DNA of 64,000 nt from Bacteroidaceae bacterium. GTDB lineage: Bacteria > Bacteroidota > Bacteroidia > Bacteroidales > Bacteroidaceae. Location: contig JAKSIP010000010.1 of the NCBI GenBank assembly GCA_024398715.1, positions 1-64,000 of the forward strand, written 5' to 3'. The translations under genes were made by a program, and so were the position numbers. A model generated the notes under the pieces. It had not been told where the DNA came from and searched no databases. It worked only from the letters and a program-made list of their open reading frames with translations. Below, one piece after another: positions 57,124 through 64,000 of the stretch (position 1 is its first letter; every line of letters starts with the position of its first letter).

Positions 57124-58290
57124 ATGGACAAGGAACTGAATATCAGAATAGCCAAGATACAGAAGATAATGGCAGACAGCAACATTGACGCCGCGCTGGT
57201 GGCAAGCAATGTCAATCTGCTATATACTGTAGGACAGATTATTGCAGGATATGTGTACATACCCGTAAACGGGGAACCGGTTACATTTGTAAAAAGGCCC
57301 AACAATCTGTCCGGAGCAGGAATTCATCAGATTCGAAAGCCCGAACAGATACCTTCCATTCTTGAAGAACTTGGTATTCAGAAACCTGCCGCAATTATGC
57401 TCGAGGCCGATGAACTGACGTTCAACGAATATACCCGGCTTGCAGCATGTTTCAAAGACTCTCAGGTATGCAACTGCGGAACAAAGCTGTTGCAAAGAGC
57501 CAGAACAGTAAAAACAGAGACTGAACTGGAACTGTTCAGAGAAACAGGACGGGCACATACCAGAGCATATAACAAAATACCCTCATTGTTCCGCTATGGA
57601 ATGACAGACACCGAACTCTCAATAGAGGTTGAACGGGCCATGCGTCTGGAAGGAATGCTTGGACAGTTACGCATCTATGGGCAGAGCATGGAGCTGTTTA
57701 TGGGCAGCGTACTTGCCGCAGATAATGCGGCGGCACCATCGGCTTATGATTTTGCTTTGGGCGGAGGCGGTACTGACCCGTCGCTGCCTGTTGGTGCCAA
57801 TGGAACCGTACTTAGCAAGGGACACAGCGTAATGGTTGACATCGGAGGAAATCTGCACGGTTACTTGAGCGACATGAGCCGTACATATTCTATAGGAAAA
57901 CTTCCTGACTATGCTTACACTGCACACCAGGCATGTCTTGATGTGCAGAAAGCATTCCAGGAAAATGCACGCCCCGGTGCAGTATGCCAGGACCTCTACC
58001 AGATGGGTAAGGAAATCATTGAGAAAGCAGGATTTGCAGATTATTTTATGGGCGTAGGACAGAAAGCCGGATTCATTGGGCATGGTATAGGACTGCAATT
58101 GAATGAACAGCCAGTGTTTGCTCCACGCATGACCCTGCAATTGCAGCAAGGAATGGTATTTGCACTTGAACCCAAGATTGTTCTGCCCGGTATTGGCCCT
58201 GTAGGCATAGAAAACTCGTGGATAGTGAATTCAGACAGTATAGAAAAGATCACCCTCTGCCCCGACCAAATCACCGACCTCACCCTTTAA
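57124..58290 (+). CDS. M24-family metallopeptidase (Xaa-Pro aminopeptidase-like)
   Basis: A 388-residue cytosolic peptidase or creatinase-fold protein. N-terminal creatinase domain (NVNLLYTVGQIIAGYVY), then the catalytic domain with the metal ligands in MVDIGGN, GYLSDMSRTYS, GHGIGLQLNEQP, FALEPKI and VGIENSWIV. All five positions look occupied. Start 57124 (MDKELNIRIAKIQ) avoids the 17-nt overlap with the GH51 gene that the ATG at 57094 would give. It probably shares the GH51 transcript (13 bp gap). Substrate unknown. Confidence 0.9.
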   Translation: MDKELNIRIAKIQKIMADSNIDAALVASNVNLLYTVGQIIAGYVYIPVNGEPVTFVKRPNNLSGAGIHQIRKPEQIPSILEELGIQKPAAIMLEADELTFNEYTRLAACFKDSQVCNCGTKLLQRARTVKTETELELFRETGRAHTRAYNKIPSLFRYGMTDTELSIEVERAMRLEGMLGQLRIYGQSMELFMGSVLAADNAAAPSAYDFALGGGGTDPSLPVGANGTVLSKGHSVMVDIGGNLHGYLSDMSRTYSIGKLPDYAYTAHQACLDVQKAFQENARPGAVCQDLYQMGKEIIEKAGFADYFMGVGQKAGFIGHGIGLQLNEQPVFAPRMTLQLQQGMVFALEPKIVLPGIGPVGIENSWIVNSDSIEKITLCPDQITDLTL

Positions 58291-58410
58291 ATACCCTGAC
58301 AACCATCATAATCTTCTTCTTGATAATCTGCTTCCGAATTGTAAAGTGCTGAATATCAATACTCCACGAAAGCAAAAACAACCAAAAGAAACAAACTGGA
58401 AACATTTCTG

Positions 58411-58460
58411 TCCCCCGATGACGGGGGAACTGAAGGGGGTATTTCAAAAACCCCAAAATG
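58411..58460. repeat. C/G-rich hairpin in a 418-bp gene-free gap
   Basis: TCCCCCG, loop ATGA, CGGGGGA (58411-58428) forms a perfect 7-bp hairpin. A second weak stem pairs GGGGT (about 58437-58441) with AACCCC downstream. The gap 58291-58708 has otherwise only the next gene's promoter. It may be an intergenic repeat or terminator; no strong T-run follows. Confidence 0.35.
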
Positions 58461-58637
58461 AAAAATCTGCTTAACATATCTGGCAAGAAAATGTATGCAT
58501 ACATGATGTACCTTCCTGATACCACATTTAACTTGTTCAGATGCCACACGAAGGTATCTGAAGGATGTGTTGTGTCCTGTGGGCAAAGATCAATTGTATC
58601 AAAATTCCATGTAGAAAACATCAGTTCAAATAATGGA

Positions 58638-58669
58638 TTTGGTGGAAGAAAGAAAGCATGGTAACTTTG
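58638..58669 (+). promoter_or_regulatory. Promoter of the repeat-rich surface protein gene
   Basis: TTTG at 58638-58641 and TAACTTTG at 58662-58669, 20 nt apart, full consensus, 39 nt before the ATG. Confidence 0.65.
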
Positions 58670-58708
58670 TATGTCAAAAATTGAAATAACAAATACTATT
58701 TCAGAAAT

Positions 58709-61138
58709 ATGAAACGAAACTTCTTCAGACTTTTACTCTCGGCAGTGCTGATGATGTGCTGCATGAGTGTTTGGGCTGGTGGTGACTGGACAATTATCGA
58801 ATATCCAACCTGCAGCACGTATGGAACAATGCAGAACCCTGCAAATACAAGCGAACTGCGCCTTGTGCCGAAACTCGCGCATCATTTTGGAGACGATGCC
58901 AAATGTACCGTTTGCGGTCAACCCGCACCAACGAAGTACAACGGCACTCCTGCCACGAGCCTTGTTACAATCACGGAAAGCAACTATGCCGCCTATGGCC
59001 TTACGGAAACGAACAAGAGCTGCGTGATGGACTGGACTGTAATCACCACGGCAGAGGAGTTTATGAGGTATATAAATAACGATGGTCGGACATGGATTAC
59101 AACCAATGCATTCCTTGCTGAAGATATTATTCTGGACGAAACAATAAATTTGCCGAGTAAGGACTTAAATTCGGGATATGTTTTTGATGGAACAGGCCAT
59201 ACAATCAGTAATGTGCATAGCAAAAGTTCCGATGCTGGATTATTTGGCATTAATAAGGAGGGAACAATTCGCAACTTAGGCCTGATTTATCCTAAGATTG
59301 TGGCTGAAGGAATTGCTGGAGGATGTATATGTCGAGATAATGAGGGTACTATCGAAAACTGCTTTGTAATTGATGGCAATATTGAAGGTACAGATTCATC
59401 AGATTTGTATGGCATTGCACACCAAACTCTAGAAGGACAAATTATTAACTGTTACGCAATCTCGAACAAGGGCAATGTTGGACGGACTAATACAGGTACT
59501 ATAACCAATAGTCATGCTGCGACAACAGGCAGTATTCCTGATGATTTTTATGCAAACACTCTTAATGAATTGAATGCAAATAAGGCTAACGGTATGACTT
59601 GGCGTTATTCAACTGCTAAATATCCGGTTATGATGAAACCATCCATAGAATATCATCCTGCAAAACCAGCAACTTGTACGGAAATTGGATTGAATGAATA
59701 CTGGTATTGTACGGTATGCAACAAGTATTTCCTTGACGCAAATCATACACAGGAAACGACACTTGAAGGCTTGTCTTCGCCTGCATTAGGGCACAATATG
59801 GAACATATTGCCAAAGTTGAAGCCACCTGTGCGGAAACAGGAAACATAGCACATTTCCATTGTGACCAATGTGGAAAGAACTTCGATGATAAGGATGGCG
59901 CAAAAGAGATAGATGATGTCGTGATTCCTATCAATCCTAACAACCATCTAATGCAACATGTTGACAGAGTGGAAGCCACCTGTGCGGAAACAGGAAACAT
60001 AGCACATTTCCATTGTGACCAATGTGGAAAGAACTTCGATGATGAGAATGGAACAAATGAGATAGATATCGTGATTCAAATCAATCCACAAAACCATCCT
60101 TCGGAATTGCAACATTTTGACGAAGCGGAAGCCACCTGTGCGGAAACAGGAAACATAGCACATTACCATTGTGGCAGATGTGGAAAGAACTTCGAGGATG
60201 AGGCAGGCACAACAGAGATAATAAACGTTGTTATTCCTATCAATCAGAACAACCACTCATTGACTTTGGTAAACGACAAGGCTCATTGCGACCAATGCTA
60301 TCAGGATTTCAGCAACTTTGTATCCATCGACAACGGCAAACCTGCATGGCTGACAAAGGAAAATGATGAATATTTTCTTAAGGCAGATGACGGTTTTGTG
60401 CTTGATGGCGGTGTGAACTATCTGGCACCAGTAGATTTCATTGTGAAAGGCACTTTCACTTACAGGCGTAACGTGTCTGCCGTAAAGGCGGGTGCCTGGC
60501 AATGCTGGTATGAGCCGTTCGATTTGCAGCTTAATGATTATGTGCTCGAAAAGATGGATGTCGCCGAGGTCGCTGGTGTGCTGCTCGACAATGAAGGCAA
60601 CACTGTTGTGGCATTCAGGAAAATAGAGACTGGCCGGATTAAAGCGAACACTCCGTATGTGTTCCGTCCGAAGGAAGCGATATTGACAACGGGAAATCTT
60701 GAACTGATGATGACAAGTCCTACATTGCGAAAGTCGGAAGAAACGACATTCTACAACATGTCAACATACGATAAATTCACATTCGGAGGCAACTATACGG
60801 CACGGCATGACAACGATTGGTACACCCTGAACACAAGCGGACAGTTCCAAAGGATGAAAGAAGACGTAAATCTGAAAGGACAGCGTTTCTGGATGACTAT
60901 CGAGGCGAGAGATGGCATACCGTATGAGTATGGCGGAATTGCCAATGCCAAGGAGTTCATCAACTTCACCGTATTAGGCGACGATGAAACAACGGGAATA
61001 ACTTCGTACGAAAACGATAACGATAACGATAACGAAAACGAAAACGGAGTTATCTATAACCTTAATGGACAGAGGGTAACGAGCATCCAGAAGGGGCAGG
61101 TTTACATCATGAACGGCAAGAAATTCTTTGCCAAATAA
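58709..61138 (+). CDS. Secreted repeat protein with GLUG-like and Cys-pair repeats
   Basis: An 809-residue exported protein (signal about 1-23, ending SVWA). Residues about 110-300 hold GLUG-like beta-helix repeats (SDAGLFGINKEGTIRNLG, GIAGGCICRDNEGTIENC). Residues about 320-530 hold tandem units of 51-52 residues with EATCAETGNIAHFHCDQCGKNF and a closing NNH; the CxxC plus Cys/His pattern could bind zinc. A beta-rich domain follows. An acidic DNDNDNENEN linker then leads to a short end domain (VIYNLNGQRVTSIQKGQVYI) of the kind found at the C-terminus of many Prevotella secreted proteins. Function unknown; surface display is likely. A small peptide gene follows at 14 bp. Confidence 0.8.
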   Translation: MKRNFFRLLLSAVLMMCCMSVWAGGDWTIIEYPTCSTYGTMQNPANTSELRLVPKLAHHFGDDAKCTVCGQPAPTKYNGTPATSLVTITESNYAAYGLTETNKSCVMDWTVITTAEEFMRYINNDGRTWITTNAFLAEDIILDETINLPSKDLNSGYVFDGTGHTISNVHSKSSDAGLFGINKEGTIRNLGLIYPKIVAEGIAGGCICRDNEGTIENCFVIDGNIEGTDSSDLYGIAHQTLEGQIINCYAISNKGNVGRTNTGTITNSHAATTGSIPDDFYANTLNELNANKANGMTWRYSTAKYPVMMKPSIEYHPAKPATCTEIGLNEYWYCTVCNKYFLDANHTQETTLEGLSSPALGHNMEHIAKVEATCAETGNIAHFHCDQCGKNFDDKDGAKEIDDVVIPINPNNHLMQHVDRVEATCAETGNIAHFHCDQCGKNFDDENGTNEIDIVIQINPQNHPSELQHFDEAEATCAETGNIAHYHCGRCGKNFEDEAGTTEIINVVIPINQNNHSLTLVNDKAHCDQCYQDFSNFVSIDNGKPAWLTKENDEYFLKADDGFVLDGGVNYLAPVDFIVKGTFTYRRNVSAVKAGAWQCWYEPFDLQLNDYVLEKMDVAEVAGVLLDNEGNTVVAFRKIETGRIKANTPYVFRPKEAILTTGNLELMMTSPTLRKSEETTFYNMSTYDKFTFGGNYTARHDNDWYTLNTSGQFQRMKEDVNLKGQRFWMTIEARDGIPYEYGGIANAKEFINFTVLGDDETTGITSYENDNDNDNENENGVIYNLNGQRVTSIQKGQVYIMNGKKFFAK
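59819..60198 (+). repeat. Three tandem coding repeats, period 153-156 bp
   Basis: Near-identical blocks of about 70 bp begin at 59819, 59972 and 60128 (GAAGCCACCTGTGCGGAAAC...), separated by diverged spacers. Spacings of 153 and 156 bp keep the reading frame. A more diverged unit precedes (from about 59668) and a partial one follows (from about 60275). The high DNA identity of the cores suggests recent duplication or recombination. Confidence 0.9.
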
Positions 61139-61152
61139 AGGAGGACTGCTAT

Positions 61153-61293
61153 ATGAAGAAAGTATATAAGCAACCAACGATAAAGGTGGTTAAGTTACAC
61201 CCACGCACTGCTATGCTGACAGGATCGTATGGCATAGGCATCGAAGTGACGGGAACAGAAGAAGAACCTGGAGGCAAAGAAGATTTCTGGTAA
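61153..61293 (+). CDS. Small peptide (46 aa), Y-K-P type, function unknown
   Basis: 46 codons: MKKVYKQPTIKVVKLHPRTA, MLTGSYGIGI, then an acidic end EPGGKEDFW. A strong ribosome-binding site, AAAGGAGG (61137-61144), lies 8 nt before the ATG and overlaps the stop region of the preceding gene. Such Shine-Dalgarno sites are rare in Bacteroidota, so this favours real translation, coupled to the surface-protein gene. The same kind of peptide precedes the lipoprotein at 52487. Function unknown. Confidence 0.7.
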   Translation: MKKVYKQPTIKVVKLHPRTAMLTGSYGIGIEVTGTEEEPGGKEDFW

Positions 61294-61351
61294 ATCCCGA
61301 CAGAAAAATCTTCTGGCCTTCTTACCAACTTATTTTTTTACGCTTACTTAT

Positions 61352-61383
61352 TTTGCTTTTTCATAATTTTTTTAGAAACTTTG
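61352..61383 (+). promoter_or_regulatory. Promoter of the lipoprotein pair
   Basis: TTTG at 61352-61355 and AAACTTTG at 61376-61383 (one mismatch to TAnnTTTG), 20 nt apart, 25 nt before the ATG. Confidence 0.5.
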
Positions 61384-61408
61384 CGCCGTAAAAACAAAAA
61401 AACAATTA

Positions 61409-63226
61409 TTGATGAAAAGAACAGTCCTTTTTGCAGCCATAGCTGCTATGGTATTGCCGGGTCTTTTTTCCTGCAACGGCAATGACAACGAAAATGATTC
61501 ACCATCAAAAATTTATACAACTCCAGAGTATGATTTGACAAGCACATCGCAGAAACCGGTTTTCATATTGGGTGGCGGCATTCCGTCTTTTCTGCTCGAT
61601 GTTATAGACCACCGTTTCCCGAACAAGTCACAAAGCGCTGCCAAGGCAGAACTGATTTTTGTCCATTCCAACGACCTTTTTGCCAATACAGATACAATCA
61701 GAGAAGCGTTTGAACGCAATGCTATTATTGTTGAGGTTCAGCCGGACAGCAATATCCATTCACCTTTCTGGGCAAGTATCGGTGCAAACCCATGCATCAA
61801 CTACGATGACAGACTTCTTTGGGTGGCAATTCAAGGTAACAGCTGCTGCCAGTTCCATAACCCGCTGGAGAATATTGTGGAAGGGACAGCGCTGGTAGCA
61901 GACGATTTGGCAACAGAGTCTTCTACAGATATGAATGAGCCTGAAATTGACCGCACACCATTGCAGATTGGCGAAACATTTGACTGCATGAATATGTTCA
62001 TGTCTTCTTTTGTAGGTTGGGTCAATTCTGTGAATACGGCTCAGGACGGAACTTCAACCCAACTGCAGGAATTTGAATCTGAGATATGGAAACATATGAA
62101 CGATGCCCGGTATTCCCAGATTATCAATACACAGTACAAACTTATTGTCAAGGATTACCAGCTCTGTAAGGTTATTGCTTCAAGTCCTGACTGCGTAAGC
62201 CGCGAGAGCAGCGCCGATCTGGCAGTTACCATTACTCCGGTTTATGCATACGACAGCAATTCGAATTCAACGTCAGGAGACTACTATTTTGTGACATTGA
62301 GTCTGATTGCGCATAATGACAAGATGTACAGTGAATACAGGAAGAAACATGGTGGAGTGGTGACTTTTGCACATGCATTCTATTCCAAAAATTTAAGTTT
62401 CGGTGCCAGACTGCTGACAAGCGATTACAAAGAAATCAACAACCTGGAGTTTTTTGAGAATCCGTCTCCTGCAACCACACAGACAAGTGCATCGCACACC
62501 ACCGGATTTACCAAATCCCTTAATGTAAGCGGAAACGGCGGCGTAGCAGATGGGTTGCCTGCGTTTAGTATTACCGTTGGTGGAGAATTCACATGGAGCA
62601 CATCGGATACAAAGACTCTGCCTGATATCAGCATTGAGATGTCAACCGATAACAACCGTCATGTAAAATACAGTTATGTTACCAATAACATGCAGATGAA
62701 CGACAATGTTGCAAGGGCTGTTCCGGGCATTTCCAGAAACGATGAGGAGTGCATAGGTTCATGGTGCTGGCACATTCCTGCCACCGGCGATGGCAGCGAT
62801 AAGAAATTCAAACTGCTTCTGGATCTCAATATGGTTTACGGATATATGTACCGCCATGCCACATGGGGTGCTGAAGGCCATTTCCGCGAGGCTGAGATAC
62901 TTAATACGGTAGATACCATTACCGTTCTGCCACCGAACAGGACTCCTATGGGCGTTCTTGCATTCAAGTCAACCAACAAAAACTACGTTAAGGATTTGAC
63001 CTTTACAGACAGCAAAGGTACAGTGTATTCCGGCAATGCATTACCTTTCCAGCAGAATGCCATTCAGAATTTCCAGTTGCCATGCGACAATTACGATGTT
63101 AAGTTTAACGTGTATGACGGTAATACAGGTGAACTGCTAGGCTCATACATCAGCAAGGAAAAGGTTGGAATAAAAGCTGCAGAATATACAGATTTCTCTA
63201 CTCTCGATGCTGAAAAAATCAATTAA
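61409..63226 (+). CDS. Lipoprotein with possible leukocidin-like beta-pore domain (member 1 of a pair)
   Basis: A 605-residue lipoprotein (lipobox GLFSC, Cys at about 22; an internal start at the second Met is possible). Residues about 50-150 form an unknown alpha/beta-like domain (KPVFILGGGIPSFLLDVI). Residues about 280-480 hold SGDYYFVTLSLIAHND, then a Gly/Ser-rich alternating stretch (FTKSLNVSGNGGVADGLPAF, VGGEFTWSTSDTKTLPDISI) that resembles the stem and rim of leukocidin/hemolysin-type beta-pore proteins. The next gene overlaps by 20 nt and carries a parallel domain, so the two are paralogues. The pore idea is inference from pattern only. Confidence 0.7.
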   Translation: MMKRTVLFAAIAAMVLPGLFSCNGNDNENDSPSKIYTTPEYDLTSTSQKPVFILGGGIPSFLLDVIDHRFPNKSQSAAKAELIFVHSNDLFANTDTIREAFERNAIIVEVQPDSNIHSPFWASIGANPCINYDDRLLWVAIQGNSCCQFHNPLENIVEGTALVADDLATESSTDMNEPEIDRTPLQIGETFDCMNMFMSSFVGWVNSVNTAQDGTSTQLQEFESEIWKHMNDARYSQIINTQYKLIVKDYQLCKVIASSPDCVSRESSADLAVTITPVYAYDSNSNSTSGDYYFVTLSLIAHNDKMYSEYRKKHGGVVTFAHAFYSKNLSFGARLLTSDYKEINNLEFFENPSPATTQTSASHTTGFTKSLNVSGNGGVADGLPAFSITVGGEFTWSTSDTKTLPDISIEMSTDNNRHVKYSYVTNNMQMNDNVARAVPGISRNDEECIGSWCWHIPATGDGSDKKFKLLLDLNMVYGYMYRHATWGAEGHFREAEILNTVDTITVLPPNRTPMGVLAFKSTNKNYVKDLTFTDSKGTVYSGNALPFQQNAIQNFQLPCDNYDVKFNVYDGNTGELLGSYISKEKVGIKAAEYTDFSTLDAEKIN

Positions 63227-64000
63227 GGCTATATGCCTCGCACTGCTGTGCACCGCCGCATTTCAGGCCTGTAACAGCGATTCGTCATCTGATAGCAAAC
63301 CGTTTTATTCCCCATTGGATGAATGGGTAGATGATGACGTGACAGATCCGCATATCATTGAATCCGAGATTGTTGAATACGATACCGCATTTGCCGTTAC
63401 GGTCAAGTCATCGGAATTCAAATACAAGGATTCTACGTTTACATTGCCGCAGCGTTCATCCGATAAGGCTATTGATGTCAAGCTCAAGGTTCTGCCGCTG
63501 TACGCTTTCGGCACCGCAGCCACATCGGGCGATTACTACGCCGTTCAGGCTTCTGTGACCGCACATAACTCTCTCATGTACCGGCACGAGGTGATTCACC
63601 GCTCCGCCAATAACCATTACCCTTCCCATTTTTATGGCTATTATATGGGTAACCTGGTTGTTGAATGCCAGCTTCTGGATTCTCTGGGCAAGCCGGTGTC
63701 TGCAGAAAAAGTTCTGTTCTTTTCGCAGCCTGTTCCATCCACTACAATAATAAATACCACTTATTCAAAAGGTTTTGACTTTACATTGGATGCCTCTGTT
63801 ACAATTGGTGCTTCAAAGACAAAGACAAAGAAGGACCCTGTACTGTCCTGGAGGGTTACCGCATTGGGAAACGTAGGCTTCAAATTCGGATGGTGGAATA
63901 CCACAGAGCAGGATATTCCTGACCAGACGGTACAGATGCGCACATCGGGCGATGACAGGTCCGTTTATTATGAGTTTGACAGCAATAACGATAAGGGTGG
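63207..64000 (+). CDS. Lipoprotein, paralogue of the preceding protein (partial, runs off right edge)
   Basis: 264 residues are visible and the 3' end is outside the window. It starts MLKKSIKAICLALLCTAAFQ with lipobox FQAC. The segments SGDYYAVQASVTAHNSLMY and DPVLSWRVTALGNVGFKFGW, then DQTVQMRTSGDDRSVYYEF, line up in order with the matching parts of the preceding lipoprotein. It lacks that protein's long N-terminal domain. The ATG lies inside the end of the previous gene (20-nt overlap, shifted frame), implying coupled expression and perhaps a two-component complex. Confidence 0.8.
   Translation, partial: MLKKSIKAICLALLCTAAFQACNSDSSSDSKPFYSPLDEWVDDDVTDPHIIESEIVEYDTAFAVTVKSSEFKYKDSTFTLPQRSSDKAIDVKLKVLPLYAFGTAATSGDYYAVQASVTAHNSLMYRHEVIHRSANNHYPSHFYGYYMGNLVVECQLLDSLGKPVSAEKVLFFSQPVPSTTIINTTYSKGFDFTLDASVTIGASKTKTKKDPVLSWRVTALGNVGFKFGWWNTTEQDIPDQTVQMRTSGDDRSVYYEFDSNNDKG

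Noticed and set aside
58458..58664. Plus-strand frame of 68 codons in the 58291-58708 gap
   Set aside because: No promoter, no recognisable domain, and it ends inside the promoter of the next gene; probably chance.
59819..60198. Regularly spaced near-identical repeats that might suggest a CRISPR array
   Set aside because: Units are about 153 bp apart with 70-bp cores, in frame within one long gene, and no cas genes are present.
61277..61315. Weak inverted repeat GAAGATTT/AAATCTTC after the 46-aa peptide as a terminator
   Set aside because: The loop is long and no T-run follows directly, so it is not convincing.

Overview
The window is a chromosomal segment from a member of the Bacteroidales (Bacteroidota), most like a Prevotella-type gut or oral anaerobe. 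Four signs support this: Bacteroidota promoters (TTTG at -33, TAnnTTTG at -7) before many genes; hybrid two-component system (HTCS) regulators with sensor, kinase and receiver in one chain; many short-signal lipoproteins with a lipobox Cys; and PorZ with a type IX secretion (T9SS) C-terminal sorting domain. The genus is inference.

Layout. (1) 1-10961, minus strand: three tandem giant HTCS-like sensors; the first runs off the left edge. (2) 11085-19520, minus strand: a tight six-gene housekeeping operon (GltS-like symporter, CDF metal exporter, MutS, YchF, Lgt, acyl-CoA:acetate CoA-transferase) ending in a clear terminator. (3) 19634-25359, plus strand: leuS, rdgB, porZ, all overlapping, facing maf and xerD. 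(4) 26993-30074, plus strand: O-methyltransferase, rbfA, LolC/E-type permease, tRNA-Leu(UAA) and a methyltransferase-like gene, facing a fourth, complete HTCS (30071-33955). (5) 34065-41059, plus strand: alpha/beta hydrolase, histidine phosphatase, CofE-like ligase, and an amino-acid ABC transporter made of two unusual fusion proteins plus a lipoprotein. (6) 41135-46731, minus strand: GH31 glycosidase, queuosine-precursor transporter, TolC-like protein, cobalamin adenosyltransferase. (7) 46866-49806, plus strand: DUF2795 protein, AlkD-like protein, a broken helix-turn-helix remnant, and an ATPase_2/DUF234 protein. (8) 49867-52194, minus strand: three genes matching the sulfide-dependent homocysteine synthesis set known from methanogens. 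(9) 52320-64000, plus strand: an accessory, surface-oriented region with two tiny peptides, a fimbrillin/FISUMP-like lipoprotein, a CE6-GH51 fusion, an M24 peptidase, a repeat-rich secreted protein, and a pair of paralogous lipoproteins with a possible beta-pore domain. The second of that pair runs off the right edge.

Most notable. The four HTCS paralogues have complementary losses: one has an intact kinase but a receiver lacking its conserved Lys, and two have clean receivers but dead kinase motifs. Two of the tandem ones also lack the second half of the AraC DNA-binding domain. Between them lies a plus-strand promoter and hairpin that could make a small RNA of about 85 nt. The ABC transporter has a substrate-binding domain that reads as circularly permuted and fused to the permease, and an ATPase carrying a degenerate RsbW-like ATPase tail. 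I saw no CRISPR array, insertion sequence, integrase island or rRNA in the window.
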